Origin: a virus | Length of the DNA stretch: 21,561 nucleotides | IMG/VR virus record: IMGVR_UViG_3300046517_001774 | Coordinates: 1-21,561 of that record | Strand: one strand, 5' to 3' | Part shown: piece after piece, positions 11,136-19,547 of the stretch | Position numbering within the stretch: position 1 is the first letter of the stretch | Layout of the letters: the number at the start of each line of letters is the position of its first letter | The notes under the pieces: generated by a model | Seen by the model: the letters and a program-made list of their open reading frames with translations, nothing else | What the model was told of the DNA's origin: nothing | Databases searched by the model: none | Position numbers and translations under genes: made by a program

Positions 11136-12299
11136 ATGGCTCTGGAATTAAAGGCAAAGGTCTCGCTGGATGGAAGCGGGTTTCAGAGTGGCATCGAGAA
11201 GATGGCTCACGGGGCGGAGCATTTTTCGCATTCGCTCAAGGAGCTGGCGCTGGAGGCCTTCGGGATTGTCACGGTCACCGAGGCAATCAAGAAGACCATC
11301 GAGCAGGCGGACCAACTCGTGGATACGGCCAACCGGATTGGCGTGGGCGTCGAGAAGCTGCAGGAGTTCGGCTACGCGGCCAAAATGACCGGCGCGCACA
11401 TGGAGGACCTGGTCGGGTTCGTCGAGAAGCTTAATTCGGCGCGAGTGGATCCCAAGAAGTTTGGTTCGTTCCAGGCGCTGGGCCTGGGTGGCGATCTGAA
11501 GGCGCCGGTCGAAGAGTTGATTTTGAAGCTGTCGGCGAATGTGCGAGGGCGGAGTCCACAGGAATTCATTCAGCCGCTGCGGGATATTGGTGGCCGCGGG
11601 GCCGGGTCCCTGATTCCGATGCTAAGGGACGACATGGAGGAGTTGATGGAATCCGCGAAGCGGCTGGGCCAGGTGATGACGACACAGGACGCGGTGGCGT
11701 TGAAGTTCCTCGATGACGAGATGAAAACTCTCGCGCAGACGATCACGGTGGGCCTGGCGCCGGCGCTGGTATATTTGATGGATATCGTGAACGCGCTGAT
11801 GTCGAGGATCAAAGCGGACGCCAGCTTCTGGGGAAATTTCTCGCAAGGCAAAAGTCTGGACCAGATGGTCACGGGCATAGCGAGGACGTTGATCACGGAT
11901 CCCAGTAATCAGGCAGCCTACGACAAGCAATTCCCGGGAGCGAAACAAGCGGCACAGGATTTTATCAATGCCGGGGCGAGTTCGGCGGCCGACCTCCAGG
12001 AGATGAAGGACGCCTGGGCGAAGCAGAAAAGCGATTTGCTGGAAAAGCAGCTAGCCCTGCAGCGCATTGGCGCCATGCCTGAATTCCAGGATGCGGCTGA
12101 AAAGGAAAGTCGTCGCGGGCTGAGCAGGATCAGCTCGGACAGTTTGCTGAAGACCGGGAACTTTTTGGGGGAGAACGCCGGCAACTTCACGGACATTGCG
12201 AGGCAGCAGCTAGACCTCCTGCGATTGATCGAGGCGAATACTCGGCCGTCGGCGAGCGCCGGCGCCGGAGGTGACACGGTTAATTTTGGAAATCCTTGA
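11136..12299 (+). CDS. Tape measure protein (short)
   Basis: A 387-residue protein, the scaffold that sets tail length and later enters the host. The start is the ATG at 11136, one base after the chaperone stop. The open frame continues 87 codons upstream, but the upstream part is Arg-rich overlap with the chaperone and not tape-measure-like. Seen: an N-terminal MALELKAKVSLDGSGFQSGIEKM, the usual opening of tape measures; repeated alpha-helical stretches (KSLKELALEAFGI-type and IGVGVEKLQEFGYAA); a hydrophobic helix around 205-225 (TITVGLAPALVYLMDIVNAL) that fits the membrane-inserting segment; and a Gln/Lys-rich C-terminal helix. At 1.5 A per residue it would span about 58 nm, giving a short tail compared with lambda gpH (853 aa). 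Confidence 0.83.
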   Translation: MALELKAKVSLDGSGFQSGIEKMAHGAEHFSHSLKELALEAFGIVTVTEAIKKTIEQADQLVDTANRIGVGVEKLQEFGYAAKMTGAHMEDLVGFVEKLNSARVDPKKFGSFQALGLGGDLKAPVEELILKLSANVRGRSPQEFIQPLRDIGGRGAGSLIPMLRDDMEELMESAKRLGQVMTTQDAVALKFLDDEMKTLAQTITVGLAPALVYLMDIVNALMSRIKADASFWGNFSQGKSLDQMVTGIARTLITDPSNQAAYDKQFPGAKQAAQDFINAGASSAADLQEMKDAWAKQKSDLLEKQLALQRIGAMPEFQDAAEKESRRGLSRISSDSLLKTGNFLGENAGNFTDIARQQLDLLRLIEANTRPSASAGAGGDTVNFGNP

Positions 12300-12302
12300 G
12301 CT

Positions 12303-13082
12303 ATGCCGAGAATTAACGGAGTTGCGGGGGCCTATTTGCAGCCGATCCGGTATGGGTTCGACGAGGGAGGGTCTTTCGCGGAGTACACCTGGATGGGCAC
12401 AAGGGCCGCCATTCAATTGCAATGGGCCAACCTGCAGGGGACGGGGAGCTTGCTCAATATCGAGCAGTCGCCGAGCGGGGCGTGCGACAAGCTGGTGGCG
12501 CGGTGGAATTTCCTTCCGGGCGGTACCGGCGGCGATCCCGGACAGGACTTCGTGGATACCTGGGAGTTCTTTGCCAATGAGCACGAGAAGGATGTGCTGC
12601 AATCGGACACGGCGGTGGTGCGGGCTTTCAATGAGGATGATTTCGCGGCGGCCAAGGCAATGTTGCAGGATCCCGCATCCGTAAAACCGCTGGCGACGGC
12701 CGTCAATAATGCGTTCTCGTCCGGCGCGAAAGCGGCGGGCGCGGAGACGTTGATGCGGCTGATGTTCGGCGGCTTTACCTCGGCGAGAATTTTTCAGCCG
12801 ATCATCCGGCACACGCAGACGGTCACGAACCAATGGACGATTCCAGCGGCGCAAACAAACGTCAAAAAGGTCATCAGCACGGCGAGCCTGATCGCGCTGG
12901 AGGCCATTCCCAACCATATCCTTTTCCAACTGCCTAACGACGTTTCGACGAAGGCGGATTTCAGCTATGGCTGGTATAAGAAATTTCCGACTACGAGGAC
13001 GGCCGCGCGGCAGCGCACGCAGCTCGAGCAAGAATGGGAATATGGGCTCTGGCCGATTTTAATTGTGGGGACTCCGCTATGA
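12303..13082 (+). CDS. Tail protein of unknown type, possibly distal tail/tip
   Basis: A 259-residue protein three bases after the tape measure and coupled to the next gene by ATGA. Lambda has gpM at this position, but the length is twice that of gpM and I see no similarity. The first half is beta-like (LQPIRYGFDEGGSFAEYTWMG and IQLQWANLQGTGSLLNIEQ). The middle is helical (EDDFAAAKAML and KPLATAVNNAF). The C-terminal half is beta-rich with Trp-Thr-Ile-Pro and ends EQEWEYGLWPILIVGTPL. The order suggests a distal-tail or tip component that starts tail assembly. No catalytic motif is visible. Confidence 0.55.
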   Translation: MPRINGVAGAYLQPIRYGFDEGGSFAEYTWMGTRAAIQLQWANLQGTGSLLNIEQSPSGACDKLVARWNFLPGGTGGDPGQDFVDTWEFFANEHEKDVLQSDTAVVRAFNEDDFAAAKAMLQDPASVKPLATAVNNAFSSGAKAAGAETLMRLMFGGFTSARIFQPIIRHTQTVTNQWTIPAAQTNVKKVISTASLIALEAIPNHILFQLPNDVSTKADFSYGWYKKFPTTRTAARQRTQLEQEWEYGLWPILIVGTPL

Positions 13083-13522
13083 TCAACCTGCCGATGCCGC
13101 CAGATGGGTCTGGAGCTGCTGCGCGCTGGTTTAAGCGGGTGCTGCAATGCATCGAGGCTCGCACGATCAGGCCAGGGCCTGGCTATCGCGTGAAGGAGGG
13201 CACGGGCGGAACGATTCTGGAAATCAATCCGGGGACGGGCGGTCCAGGCGGTCTGCCATATAAAGGTGATTTCGATGTCACTCAGTCTTACAAAAAGGAC
13301 GATATCGTCCGCTCGCGCAACGCACCTTATGCGCTCGGGCTCTTCATTTGCGTGAAGGATAATCCGGTCGTGGCGGGGATCTGCATCCCGCCGACTTTTC
13401 CGGAGCCGGCCGACAGCGGTGGTACCAACTATTGGGACCTTTGGTCGCTGGGAGTGAAACAGTACACGGCCTGCAGGGGAGGCACGGGCAAGACGACGTA
13501 TATAAACTTGCTGGAGGTTTAA
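13079..13522 (+). CDS. Tail-tip protein with carbohydrate-binding-like domain
   Basis: A 147-residue protein. I chose the ATG at 13079, which overlaps the previous stop, over an in-frame start 15 codons upstream. After a helical N-terminus (ARWFKRVLQCIEARTI) and a Gly-rich beta segment (GTGGTILEINPGTGGPGG) comes a module reminiscent of small carbohydrate-binding or fibre-attachment domains: FDVTQSYKKDDIVR, then LFICVKDN, then YWDLWSLG. The 'Y-x-x-x-D-I-V ... Y-W-x-L' pattern is common in phage fibre adhesin modules. Its stop overlaps the next start as TAATG. A baseplate or fibre-connector role is likely; ligand unknown. Confidence 0.55.
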   Translation: MINLPMPPDGSGAAARWFKRVLQCIEARTIRPGPGYRVKEGTGGTILEINPGTGGPGGLPYKGDFDVTQSYKKDDIVRSRNAPYALGLFICVKDNPVVAGICIPPTFPEPADSGGTNYWDLWSLGVKQYTACRGGTGKTTYINLLEV

Positions 13523-15075
13523 TGCCCGGCCCTGCCAATGACAATTTTGCGAATGCGACGGCGCTCGGCGGTTACGCCGGCGCGGCGAGCGGATCCAATA
13601 TCGGCGCGACGGGCGAAGCAGGCGAGCCGGCGAACGCAGGCAAAACGGTTTGGTGGGTTTGGTCGCCGCCGGTGGCCGAGACGGGCGGCGGCCGCTACGT
13701 CTTCGGGACCCGGTACCGGCCGGGCGTGGGCCTGCCGGAGACGAGCATCGCCACGGTGATCAATGTCTATCGCGGCACGACGCTGGCCGGGCTGGTCCAG
13801 GTGGGCGCGGCGACTACTTACGCAGGATGGGAACGCCAGGGCGAAGTGACCTTCGACGCGGATCCGAGCCATACCTATTACATTCGCGTGGACGGCATCG
13901 CCGGCGCCGAGGGGAACATTTTACTCTGGTGGGAGCCGGCTACGCAGCTCGAGCCCGGGGACTGCTCCGGATGCCCGCCGGGGAACAGCTTTGGCCGGAC
14001 ATGCGTCGGGAACTGGAATCCTGATATCTCGCGCGAGGGGACAATGGTTTTCTCGGGCGTGCCGGCAGGAGTCTATGAGCTGGCCTATTGCCGGGGCTCC
14101 TGGAACTACCGCGACGGATGGGTTGTGAGCCGGGTACCGCAATCGGCTTTGCAGACCTGGCCGCTCGGTGACTTGAGCGGATATTTCTTTTATGCCGAGT
14201 ATTCTAATAACGGCATTCAGCACGCGGGGCTGCCGGAACCGGTACCGCCGGGCGTGGGCTATGGCAACCGATTCCTGGCGGAGGACGCGGCGAAGTGCTC
14301 GCGCCTGGTCTTCCGGCATGACGCGGCTGCGCCGATCAAGCTGAGGTTCACCGACAACGCATTCGGCGACAACGTGCCGGCGCCCTACGATTCGACGCCG
14401 ACTTATGTGCTGAACAAGATTGCGATGGCGTTCAAGGCGAAGACGGCGACGTTCTTCCTGGATTCGCCGGGGGTTTATGATTCGAGTTTCCTCTTTGATA
14501 ACCTGAGCGACATCACCTGGACGTCCGTGAGCGCGACGCTGGCGCTGACGGGCGGAATTGTGGCCTGCTCGAATTGCCCTCTCACGGGAATCACGATCAA
14601 CGCCAACCAGGTGAACAAAGCGGTCGGGTTTGTATTCACGGTCAGCCCCTCGAGCAAGCTGGACGTGATGGCGACGATTCTTTTTTCGGACGCTTTTGGG
14701 AACAGCGCGGCGATCGTGTATGACCTGACGCCGAGGATCACGATCACTTTCGGCAGGGTAACAACGGGAACCTTGGCCGGGGCAAGGCGCTGGATAATCA
14801 CTTTCAATATCAAATGCGATGGGTTGCCGACCCTGGCGCTGGTGGTGACGCCGCGGCTGACGGGCGGCGTGAGCGATTTGAGGGATTGGTCGAGCGGCGC
14901 GCCGATCAGCTCGATCGCAGTGGGGGCGGTGTCGAGCAATATATCGACGTTCTCACTGGCATTCACGCCGACGCCGGTGGGCTTGACGGGCGTGACATTT
15001 ACTTTTGACCTGGCTGACGCAACTGCGGGATTGAGTTTTCCGCCGGCGGTCATCGCGGCCTCGGTGCCAATATGA
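13522..15075 (+). CDS. Large tail protein with N-terminal NDNFANA-type adhesin domain
   Basis: A 517-residue protein starting at the TAATG overlap (13522). A longer in-frame start 30 codons upstream would overlap the previous gene and is not used here. Residues 1 to about 138 match a beta domain common in secreted Verrucomicrobiota and related bacterial proteins: PANDNFANATALGG at the start, SNIGATGEAGEP, VWWVWSPPV, TVINVYRGT, HTYYIRVDG. It then has a Cys/Gly segment (GDCSGCPPG), an extracellular-type beta region with paired Cys, and a C-terminal half of Thr/Val-rich Ig-like strands. Unlike the next genes it has no signal peptide. The domain suggests an adhesin captured from host secreted proteins and used on the particle. 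Coupled by ATGA to the next gene. Confidence 0.65.
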   Translation: MPGPANDNFANATALGGYAGAASGSNIGATGEAGEPANAGKTVWWVWSPPVAETGGGRYVFGTRYRPGVGLPETSIATVINVYRGTTLAGLVQVGAATTYAGWERQGEVTFDADPSHTYYIRVDGIAGAEGNILLWWEPATQLEPGDCSGCPPGNSFGRTCVGNWNPDISREGTMVFSGVPAGVYELAYCRGSWNYRDGWVVSRVPQSALQTWPLGDLSGYFFYAEYSNNGIQHAGLPEPVPPGVGYGNRFLAEDAAKCSRLVFRHDAAAPIKLRFTDNAFGDNVPAPYDSTPTYVLNKIAMAFKAKTATFFLDSPGVYDSSFLFDNLSDITWTSVSATLALTGGIVACSNCPLTGITINANQVNKAVGFVFTVSPSSKLDVMATILFSDAFGNSAAIVYDLTPRITITFGRVTTGTLAGARRWIITFNIKCDGLPTLALVVTPRLTGGVSDLRDWSSGAPISSIAVGAVSSNISTFSLAFTPTPVGLTGVTFTFDLADATAGLSFPPAVIAASVPI

Positions 15076-15377
15076 GGGTAAGGCTAAGCGAGATCCGCGG
15101 GGCTTGCATGGAGCGACCGGGGGCTTGGGATGATTTCATGGGGCTGGGGCAGATTCACGGGGATTGTTTGGAGATCTCGCGGGCCAATTTCGACGTGGTG
15201 ATGAAGAGGAGGTTTCAGGGGCTGGCACTCGGGACTCTCTTGCACCAGGTGCTCGAGCCGGCGGCGGCGGTCATGGGCTGGCAGGATTGCGGAGGGTGTG
15301 CGGAGAGGGAGATGAGGTTAAACCGCCTTGTTGACGGCGACGGGTGGTTGAATGGGCGCACTCAGGTTAGCGGTTGA
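15072..15377 (+). CDS. Small CxxC protein of unknown function
   Basis: A 101-residue protein whose ATG overlaps the previous TGA and whose end overlaps the next start by 26 bp. The middle is helical (FDVVMKRRFQGLALGTLLHQ). The C-terminal third has WQDCGGCAEREMRLNRL, a CxxC motif followed by a basic helix. The same pattern is frequent in small proteins of phage tail regions, so this may be a metal- or disulfide-stabilised accessory of tail assembly. No catalytic function can be claimed. Coding use rather than chance overlap is supported by its position in the coupled series. Confidence 0.6.
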   Translation: MRVRLSEIRGACMERPGAWDDFMGLGQIHGDCLEISRANFDVVMKRRFQGLALGTLLHQVLEPAAAVMGWQDCGGCAEREMRLNRLVDGDGWLNGRTQVSG

Positions 15378-15972
15378 TTTGCAGAATAAGGTCCTGGTGT
15401 CGTACCTGGGATCGGCGGGGATTATTCCGGGGCTTTTTCAATCGAACGTGGTGACGCTGCAGGTGCAAGGCCTCGAGGCGACTTCGAATATCAATTCGCC
15501 CTGGACGTTGGCGAATCTTTCCACTTACGGGCTGAGGGCCTCGGTGGGGCAGCAGCCGACGGGGACTTCTGGAGGGCCGGCGCCGCTCGCTTTGCAGGAC
15601 ACTTTTGTTTGGAACGCGGCGGGGAGCTATTTCTCGGCGGATCTGAATCTGGCGGTGGCCGCGGTGGACGCATACATCGGGACCGCGGCTGCGAAGTCGG
15701 CTTGGTTCGAGTTGAACCTGACGCTGGCGGGGAATCGGATCACGATCCTGCAGACGCAGTTCAACTTGATGGCGGTTGTCGACGAGCTGACGTCCACAGT
15801 GCCGGGGCCGACGGATCAATACATGACCAAGGCGGAATGCCTGGCGCTTTTCCAGAAGATGGTTGGCGATCTGGGCCAGGTGCAACAGTTCCGGAGCCAG
15901 AATGGGGTTTATGGCAGGGAGCTCGGCGTGGCGAACGATGGGACGGCGACCGACAACATTATTACGCTATGA
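15352..15972 (+). CDS. Tail/baseplate protein of unknown family
   Basis: A 206-residue protein starting inside the previous gene (26-bp overlap) and ending in ATGA with the first signal-peptide fibre. The sequence is beta-rich (VLVSYLGSAGIIPGLFQSNVVTLQVQGLE and DLNLAVAAVDAYIG). A helical C-terminal part follows (DQYMTKAECLALFQKMVGDL), which resembles the linkers that end phage adhesin or upper-fibre proteins, and the final residues are GTATDNIITL. There is no signal peptide. It probably connects the tail tip to fibres. The family is not recognised. Confidence 0.58.
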   Translation: MGALRLAVDLQNKVLVSYLGSAGIIPGLFQSNVVTLQVQGLEATSNINSPWTLANLSTYGLRASVGQQPTGTSGGPAPLALQDTFVWNAAGSYFSADLNLAVAAVDAYIGTAAAKSAWFELNLTLAGNRITILQTQFNLMAVVDELTSTVPGPTDQYMTKAECLALFQKMVGDLGQVQQFRSQNGVYGRELGVANDGTATDNIITL

Positions 15973-17258
15973 GAAAGAGGATTTTTGCGGTCTTCATGCT
16001 GGTAATGGCGATCTGGCTGGCGCCGGAAGTGAGCTCGGCGCAGCGGGTTACGGCGAGCGTGACTTTTACGAATGCGGCGGGGACGACCAATGGGCAGACG
16101 CTTACGGTGAATGCGGCGGTGCGGACTTTCACGAATTCGGTGGTTATCAGCTCAATCCAGATCGGGACCAACTCGACGCCGGATGGGAGCAAGACGAATG
16201 CTTTCAAGCAGATTGGGCTCAATCCTTTTTCGCAGGTGACCATGCTGGATGGGGGCGTCACGAATTTCACGCTGGCGGGCGCGAGCGGAGTGGCCATGAC
16301 GGTGACGCTGTCGGCCGGGGTCGGGACGGTCACTTACAGCACGCAGGTGGTTGCCACGGTTACGGAGTTCAGGATTCCGTGGGAGAGCGAAGCAATCGGG
16401 CAGCGGACGAACGTCGTCAGCGACGTGGCGCGCGCGCTGGATAGCTCCTCGAACACCAATGTAGTGCATGAGAACGCTCCGGCGATGGCGAATTTCATGG
16501 GGCTGACGAATGTGCAGCTATCTGTCCCTGGGGCGAAAGGATTGACGAACCTGGCCAACCTGGTGAATGGGACGATGGTGCTTATCAGCGGGTCTTACGT
16601 GACGAATCCGGCGGCGAATGTTTGCGACTTTTCGATTATCGGAAGCGCTGGGACTGGAGGGCATGCGTCGCTCCTCGAATGCACGCCGGCCGGCCTCATT
16701 ATTTCCACGGTTGGAACCATCTATCTACACAATCCAGTGAACATGAATGGCGATATGGCGCTGAACACTTTCAACATCGTGGGCGGCCGGATTCAGATCG
16801 GGACCAATGGCTTTGTGGGCAACGGCGCGAGTTTGACCAATATTCCGGCGAACGGGCTGCAGGTTGGGACGGTGGATGGGAGCGTGGTGACCAATCAACT
16901 CGTGGTGCCGGGGAAGATCTGCTTTCCGAGGTTTCCCATTACGAGCCTGGCGAATGGGAACAATTCGGATCTGCCGATCGGCACGAATACGTTCATCGAG
17001 GTCAGCGGGCCGAGCGGGGCTTTTGCGATCCTGGGCATCGACGGCGGCCGCGACGGTCAGCTTTGCACGGTGATCAATCAGACGGGGTTCAACATGACGA
17101 TCGCGACGGAGGGCGGCGCGACGGGGAATGACACGACGGCGGCGAACCGGATTATCTCGATGAGTGGCGCCGATCGCGCCACGACGGGTAATGGGGCGGC
17201 GACGTTTATGTATTCGGGGGCGGCGAGCCGGTGGATCCTGATCGCGTTTGAACCATGA
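15969..17258 (+). CDS. Signal-peptide-bearing tail fibre-like protein
   Basis: A 429-residue protein starting at ATGA (15969). A longer open frame upstream is a shadow of the previous gene. Residues 1-24 are a textbook Sec signal peptide: MRKR, a hydrophobic core IFAVFMLVMAIWLA, and a probable cleavage site after SSA at 22-24. The mature part is Asn/Thr/Gly-rich with fibre-type repeats, including GLTNVQLSVPGAKGLTNLAN and the diagnostic 'GNGASLTNI' unit (FVGNGASLTNIPANGLQ). A C-terminal beta domain follows (FNMTIATEGGATGNDTTAAN), ending WILIAFEP. Fibre-type sequence plus an export signal is unusual for tailed-phage virion proteins. It is coupled by ATGA to a 36-codon frame. Confidence 0.72.
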   Translation: MRKRIFAVFMLVMAIWLAPEVSSAQRVTASVTFTNAAGTTNGQTLTVNAAVRTFTNSVVISSIQIGTNSTPDGSKTNAFKQIGLNPFSQVTMLDGGVTNFTLAGASGVAMTVTLSAGVGTVTYSTQVVATVTEFRIPWESEAIGQRTNVVSDVARALDSSSNTNVVHENAPAMANFMGLTNVQLSVPGAKGLTNLANLVNGTMVLISGSYVTNPAANVCDFSIIGSAGTGGHASLLECTPAGLIISTVGTIYLHNPVNMNGDMALNTFNIVGGRIQIGTNGFVGNGASLTNIPANGLQVGTVDGSVVTNQLVVPGKICFPRFPITSLANGNNSDLPIGTNTFIEVSGPSGAFAILGIDGGRDGQLCTVINQTGFNMTIATEGGATGNDTTAANRIISMSGADRATTGNGAATFMYSGAASRWILIAFEP

Positions 17259-17365
17259 AAATTTGCAAATTTGCAATGCCGTTCGCGCGCCTGATTTTCT
17301 GGGTGCTGCTGGCTTTTCATAGCTGCGAGCCGAGTTACGCGGCGCAGGTGGTTTTTGAGCCTTGA
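17255..17365 (+). CDS. 36-codon signal-peptide stub
   Basis: ATG at 17255 overlaps the previous TGA. The product has a Sec-like signal (MKICKFAMPFARLIF, core WVLLAF, Cys24, cleavage near YAA at 28-30) and then only QVVFEP. The stop at 17363-17365 is two bases before the next ATG. The same FEP ending occurs in the preceding protein, so this may be a fibre gene deleted between its signal peptide and last residues, or a small secreted peptide. The start region holds an 8-nt repeat (AAATTTGC twice). Confidence 0.45.
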   Translation: MKICKFAMPFARLIFWVLLAFHSCEPSYAAQVVFEP

Positions 17366-17367
17366 AT

Positions 17368-19545
17368 ATGAAAAAACTTCTCTCCGGCCTTCTTTTGTTC
17401 GCGGCCGGCGCCGCATGGGCATCCACAAATTTGGTGAACGCGACATACATTTACGCGGACTTTCAACTAACGCCGCAGGCGCTTCTCCGCATCACCCAGA
17501 CGCCCCTGGCTCCATTTGCGGATTATGGCGGCAACACTCTGCTTACTCCTCAGCCAATCTATCAGCTCACGAGCCCAAGCGGTTCGGCGACGTTTTCAAA
17601 TACCGTTGCGGGCTACGCTTACCGCATTCAACTCGACACGATTCACGGCTCGACGATTCGAACATGCGGATATCCGGCGACAGTTTCGGGAAACGTGAAT
17701 GGCCGGGATTACCTGGGGGACATTCATGCGATGTCGTTTTATTATCTATACAGTACTAATCCCATAGCTCCGGCGGCGGTGACTAATTTTGATACTCGGA
17801 GCCTGGAGATGGATGGTGACCTTTTTACTTTCGGCGGCGCGCAAGTTGTTTTTCCGAGCGACAATTTTATCGATAATGACGGCTATCACGCCAATGCAGG
17901 GCTAAGCCAGACATTCAGCACGACCGACGGTAAATTTGATGCAGGCGGGTCCGATGGGCATTTGAATTGGGCTGGATTGGCGAATGGGAATGGGGGCGGG
18001 GTAACCAACATACCCCTGCGCGTTGCGGGCGCTGGAATCACGCTGACAACTCCGGGTGGAACTAATGTGCTGACGGTGACCGCGACCGGCGGTGGCGCCA
18101 CATTTACGAACTTCCCGGCCGTTCTCGACTCTGAGACTTGGTCCTGGGAGAACGAAACAAATCAGCCCATTGCCTATAGCAGCCTGGTGAGCAAGGGCTG
18201 GTATCCGCTGGGAGCAAGTCTGTCGCTTTACAACACGCTCACGAATGTGCTCTGCATCACCAATGAGGGATGGGGCGGAAGCATCGTTTGCAAGGGAATT
18301 GGCCAGCCCGCCTTGTACTTATACAAGGGTTTTGATCCGCTTAGCCCGAAGCGAATTCGCGGGGTTTCAGTCAAGTTCCTGTTCTCAACTGCCTACGCGA
18401 ACGTTTACAACTACGCATACGCATTCACCAGGTATCCGGTGCTTATTGCCTCTCCGGCCAGTCCGGTGGATGCCACATTTAGAACCTTCGGAGTTCCTGT
18501 CGGGCCGACGTTTCACCTGCAGTACATTGCCGCGTCTGGTTATTATGCTGTGGACATTTTCACCAACGGGCTGGGGACCGTTTACACGAATGAAGACACG
18601 CTTGGCAGGAATTGGATAATGCAGCAAGGAAGAAGTGGGGGCTCTTACTACTATCCTCCAACGGAGCTGGATATAGGGCAATACCCCCAAACCAACACCG
18701 TCATGACGTGCGGGTGGGAGCTTATGAGCGAAAGCGCGGTGAGAGTCTTTCAAACTGGTGCCTCCGACGTGATCCGGACGGTGGATTATCTGACCAATGT
18801 TTTCACCAGCATCACCAACGTGGTGGTCGAGACGTTTCCCATAGATAACGGAGGAACGGCAATGCAGGGGCAGGCGGCGATCCAATCGATCACAGTGTTT
18901 TATTCCCCCCGCACCGTATGGCCGAGCGGTTTATATCTAACCACCAATGGCCCGCAGTCAATTTCCTACAGCGCTCGGGCCACGAATACCGCGACAACCT
19001 CGCTGACGGTGTCCGGGGCATGGCCAGGACAGATTAATAGCAACGCGCCGGCGCAATCCGGGAATGGGACGACCAACTATAACTTCCACGAGTTCAACAC
19101 CAACACGGTGAATGGAAGCTGGATGATTCGCGGGACCAACATGGGAATCGTGGGGACTAATGCTACGGGGCCGAATCAGAGGTTTGATATAACCAATGGG
19201 GCGGCGACGTATCAGGGTACGGTTACGGCCAGCGCTTTCATTGGGAGCTTTGGCGCCATTACCAATTCATGCACCTGGAGCAACCTTCAGGAGGTGGCGA
19301 CATCGGCGGACATAACCATGTCGGCCTCGGGCAAAGACGTCCTGGCTGTGACGCCGGGCGCCAATATCAACGTCATTCTGCCGGCGGCGGGGCTGTATAT
19401 CGGACACGAAAAGAGAATCTTATGCGTGAGTGCGGGCGCCTTTGTAATAACCGTCAAAGACAGTGGAGGAAATGTGCGAATGACGTTGCCCGACGCCACT
19501 GGCTTCACCTGTGCTTGGTTAACAGGCGGCTGGTTCAAGGAATAG
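17368..19545 (+). CDS. Large signal-peptide-bearing fibre protein with lectin-like centre
   Basis: A 725-residue protein. ATG 17368 is chosen; TTG 17362 is an alternative that overlaps the previous stop. Residues 1-18 are a signal peptide (MKKLLSGLLLFAAGAAWA, cleavage after AWA). The N-terminal 200 residues are beta-rich. At about 206-218 the fibre unit NGNGGGVTNIPLR appears, followed by GITLTTPGGTNVLTVTATGGG. The centre (about 255-520; LDSETWSWENETNQPIAY, later WELMSESAVRVFQTG) looks like a jelly-roll or LamG-type lectin fold. The last 180 residues carry more fibre-type repeats (QGTVTASAFIGSFGAITNS) and a C-terminal cap ending AWLTGGWFKE. Composition is less GC-rich than the head genes, suggesting a separate history. 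The specific ligand is not determinable. Confidence 0.7.
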   Translation: MKKLLSGLLLFAAGAAWASTNLVNATYIYADFQLTPQALLRITQTPLAPFADYGGNTLLTPQPIYQLTSPSGSATFSNTVAGYAYRIQLDTIHGSTIRTCGYPATVSGNVNGRDYLGDIHAMSFYYLYSTNPIAPAAVTNFDTRSLEMDGDLFTFGGAQVVFPSDNFIDNDGYHANAGLSQTFSTTDGKFDAGGSDGHLNWAGLANGNGGGVTNIPLRVAGAGITLTTPGGTNVLTVTATGGGATFTNFPAVLDSETWSWENETNQPIAYSSLVSKGWYPLGASLSLYNTLTNVLCITNEGWGGSIVCKGIGQPALYLYKGFDPLSPKRIRGVSVKFLFSTAYANVYNYAYAFTRYPVLIASPASPVDATFRTFGVPVGPTFHLQYIAASGYYAVDIFTNGLGTVYTNEDTLGRNWIMQQGRSGGSYYYPPTELDIGQYPQTNTVMTCGWELMSESAVRVFQTGASDVIRTVDYLTNVFTSITNVVVETFPIDNGGTAMQGQAAIQSITVFYSPRTVWPSGLYLTTNGPQSISYSARATNTATTSLTVSGAWPGQINSNAPAQSGNGTTNYNFHEFNTNTVNGSWMIRGTNMGIVGTNATGPNQRFDITNGAATYQGTVTASAFIGSFGAITNSCTWSNLQEVATSADITMSASGKDVLAVTPGANINVILPAAGLYIGHEKRILCVSAGAFVITVKDSGGNVRMTLPDATGFTCAWLTGGWFKE

Positions 19546-19547
19546 CT

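Noticed and set aside
15609-15968. 120-codon upstream extension of the first signal-peptide fibre
   Set aside because: It lies over the preceding gene in another frame; the ATGA start at 15969 gives a clear signal peptide, which the extension would bury.
16622-17131. 169-codon frame inside the first fibre gene
   Set aside because: Alternative frame of the fibre, with Trp/Arg/Gly composition and no start signal; the sense gene has a signal peptide and fibre motifs.
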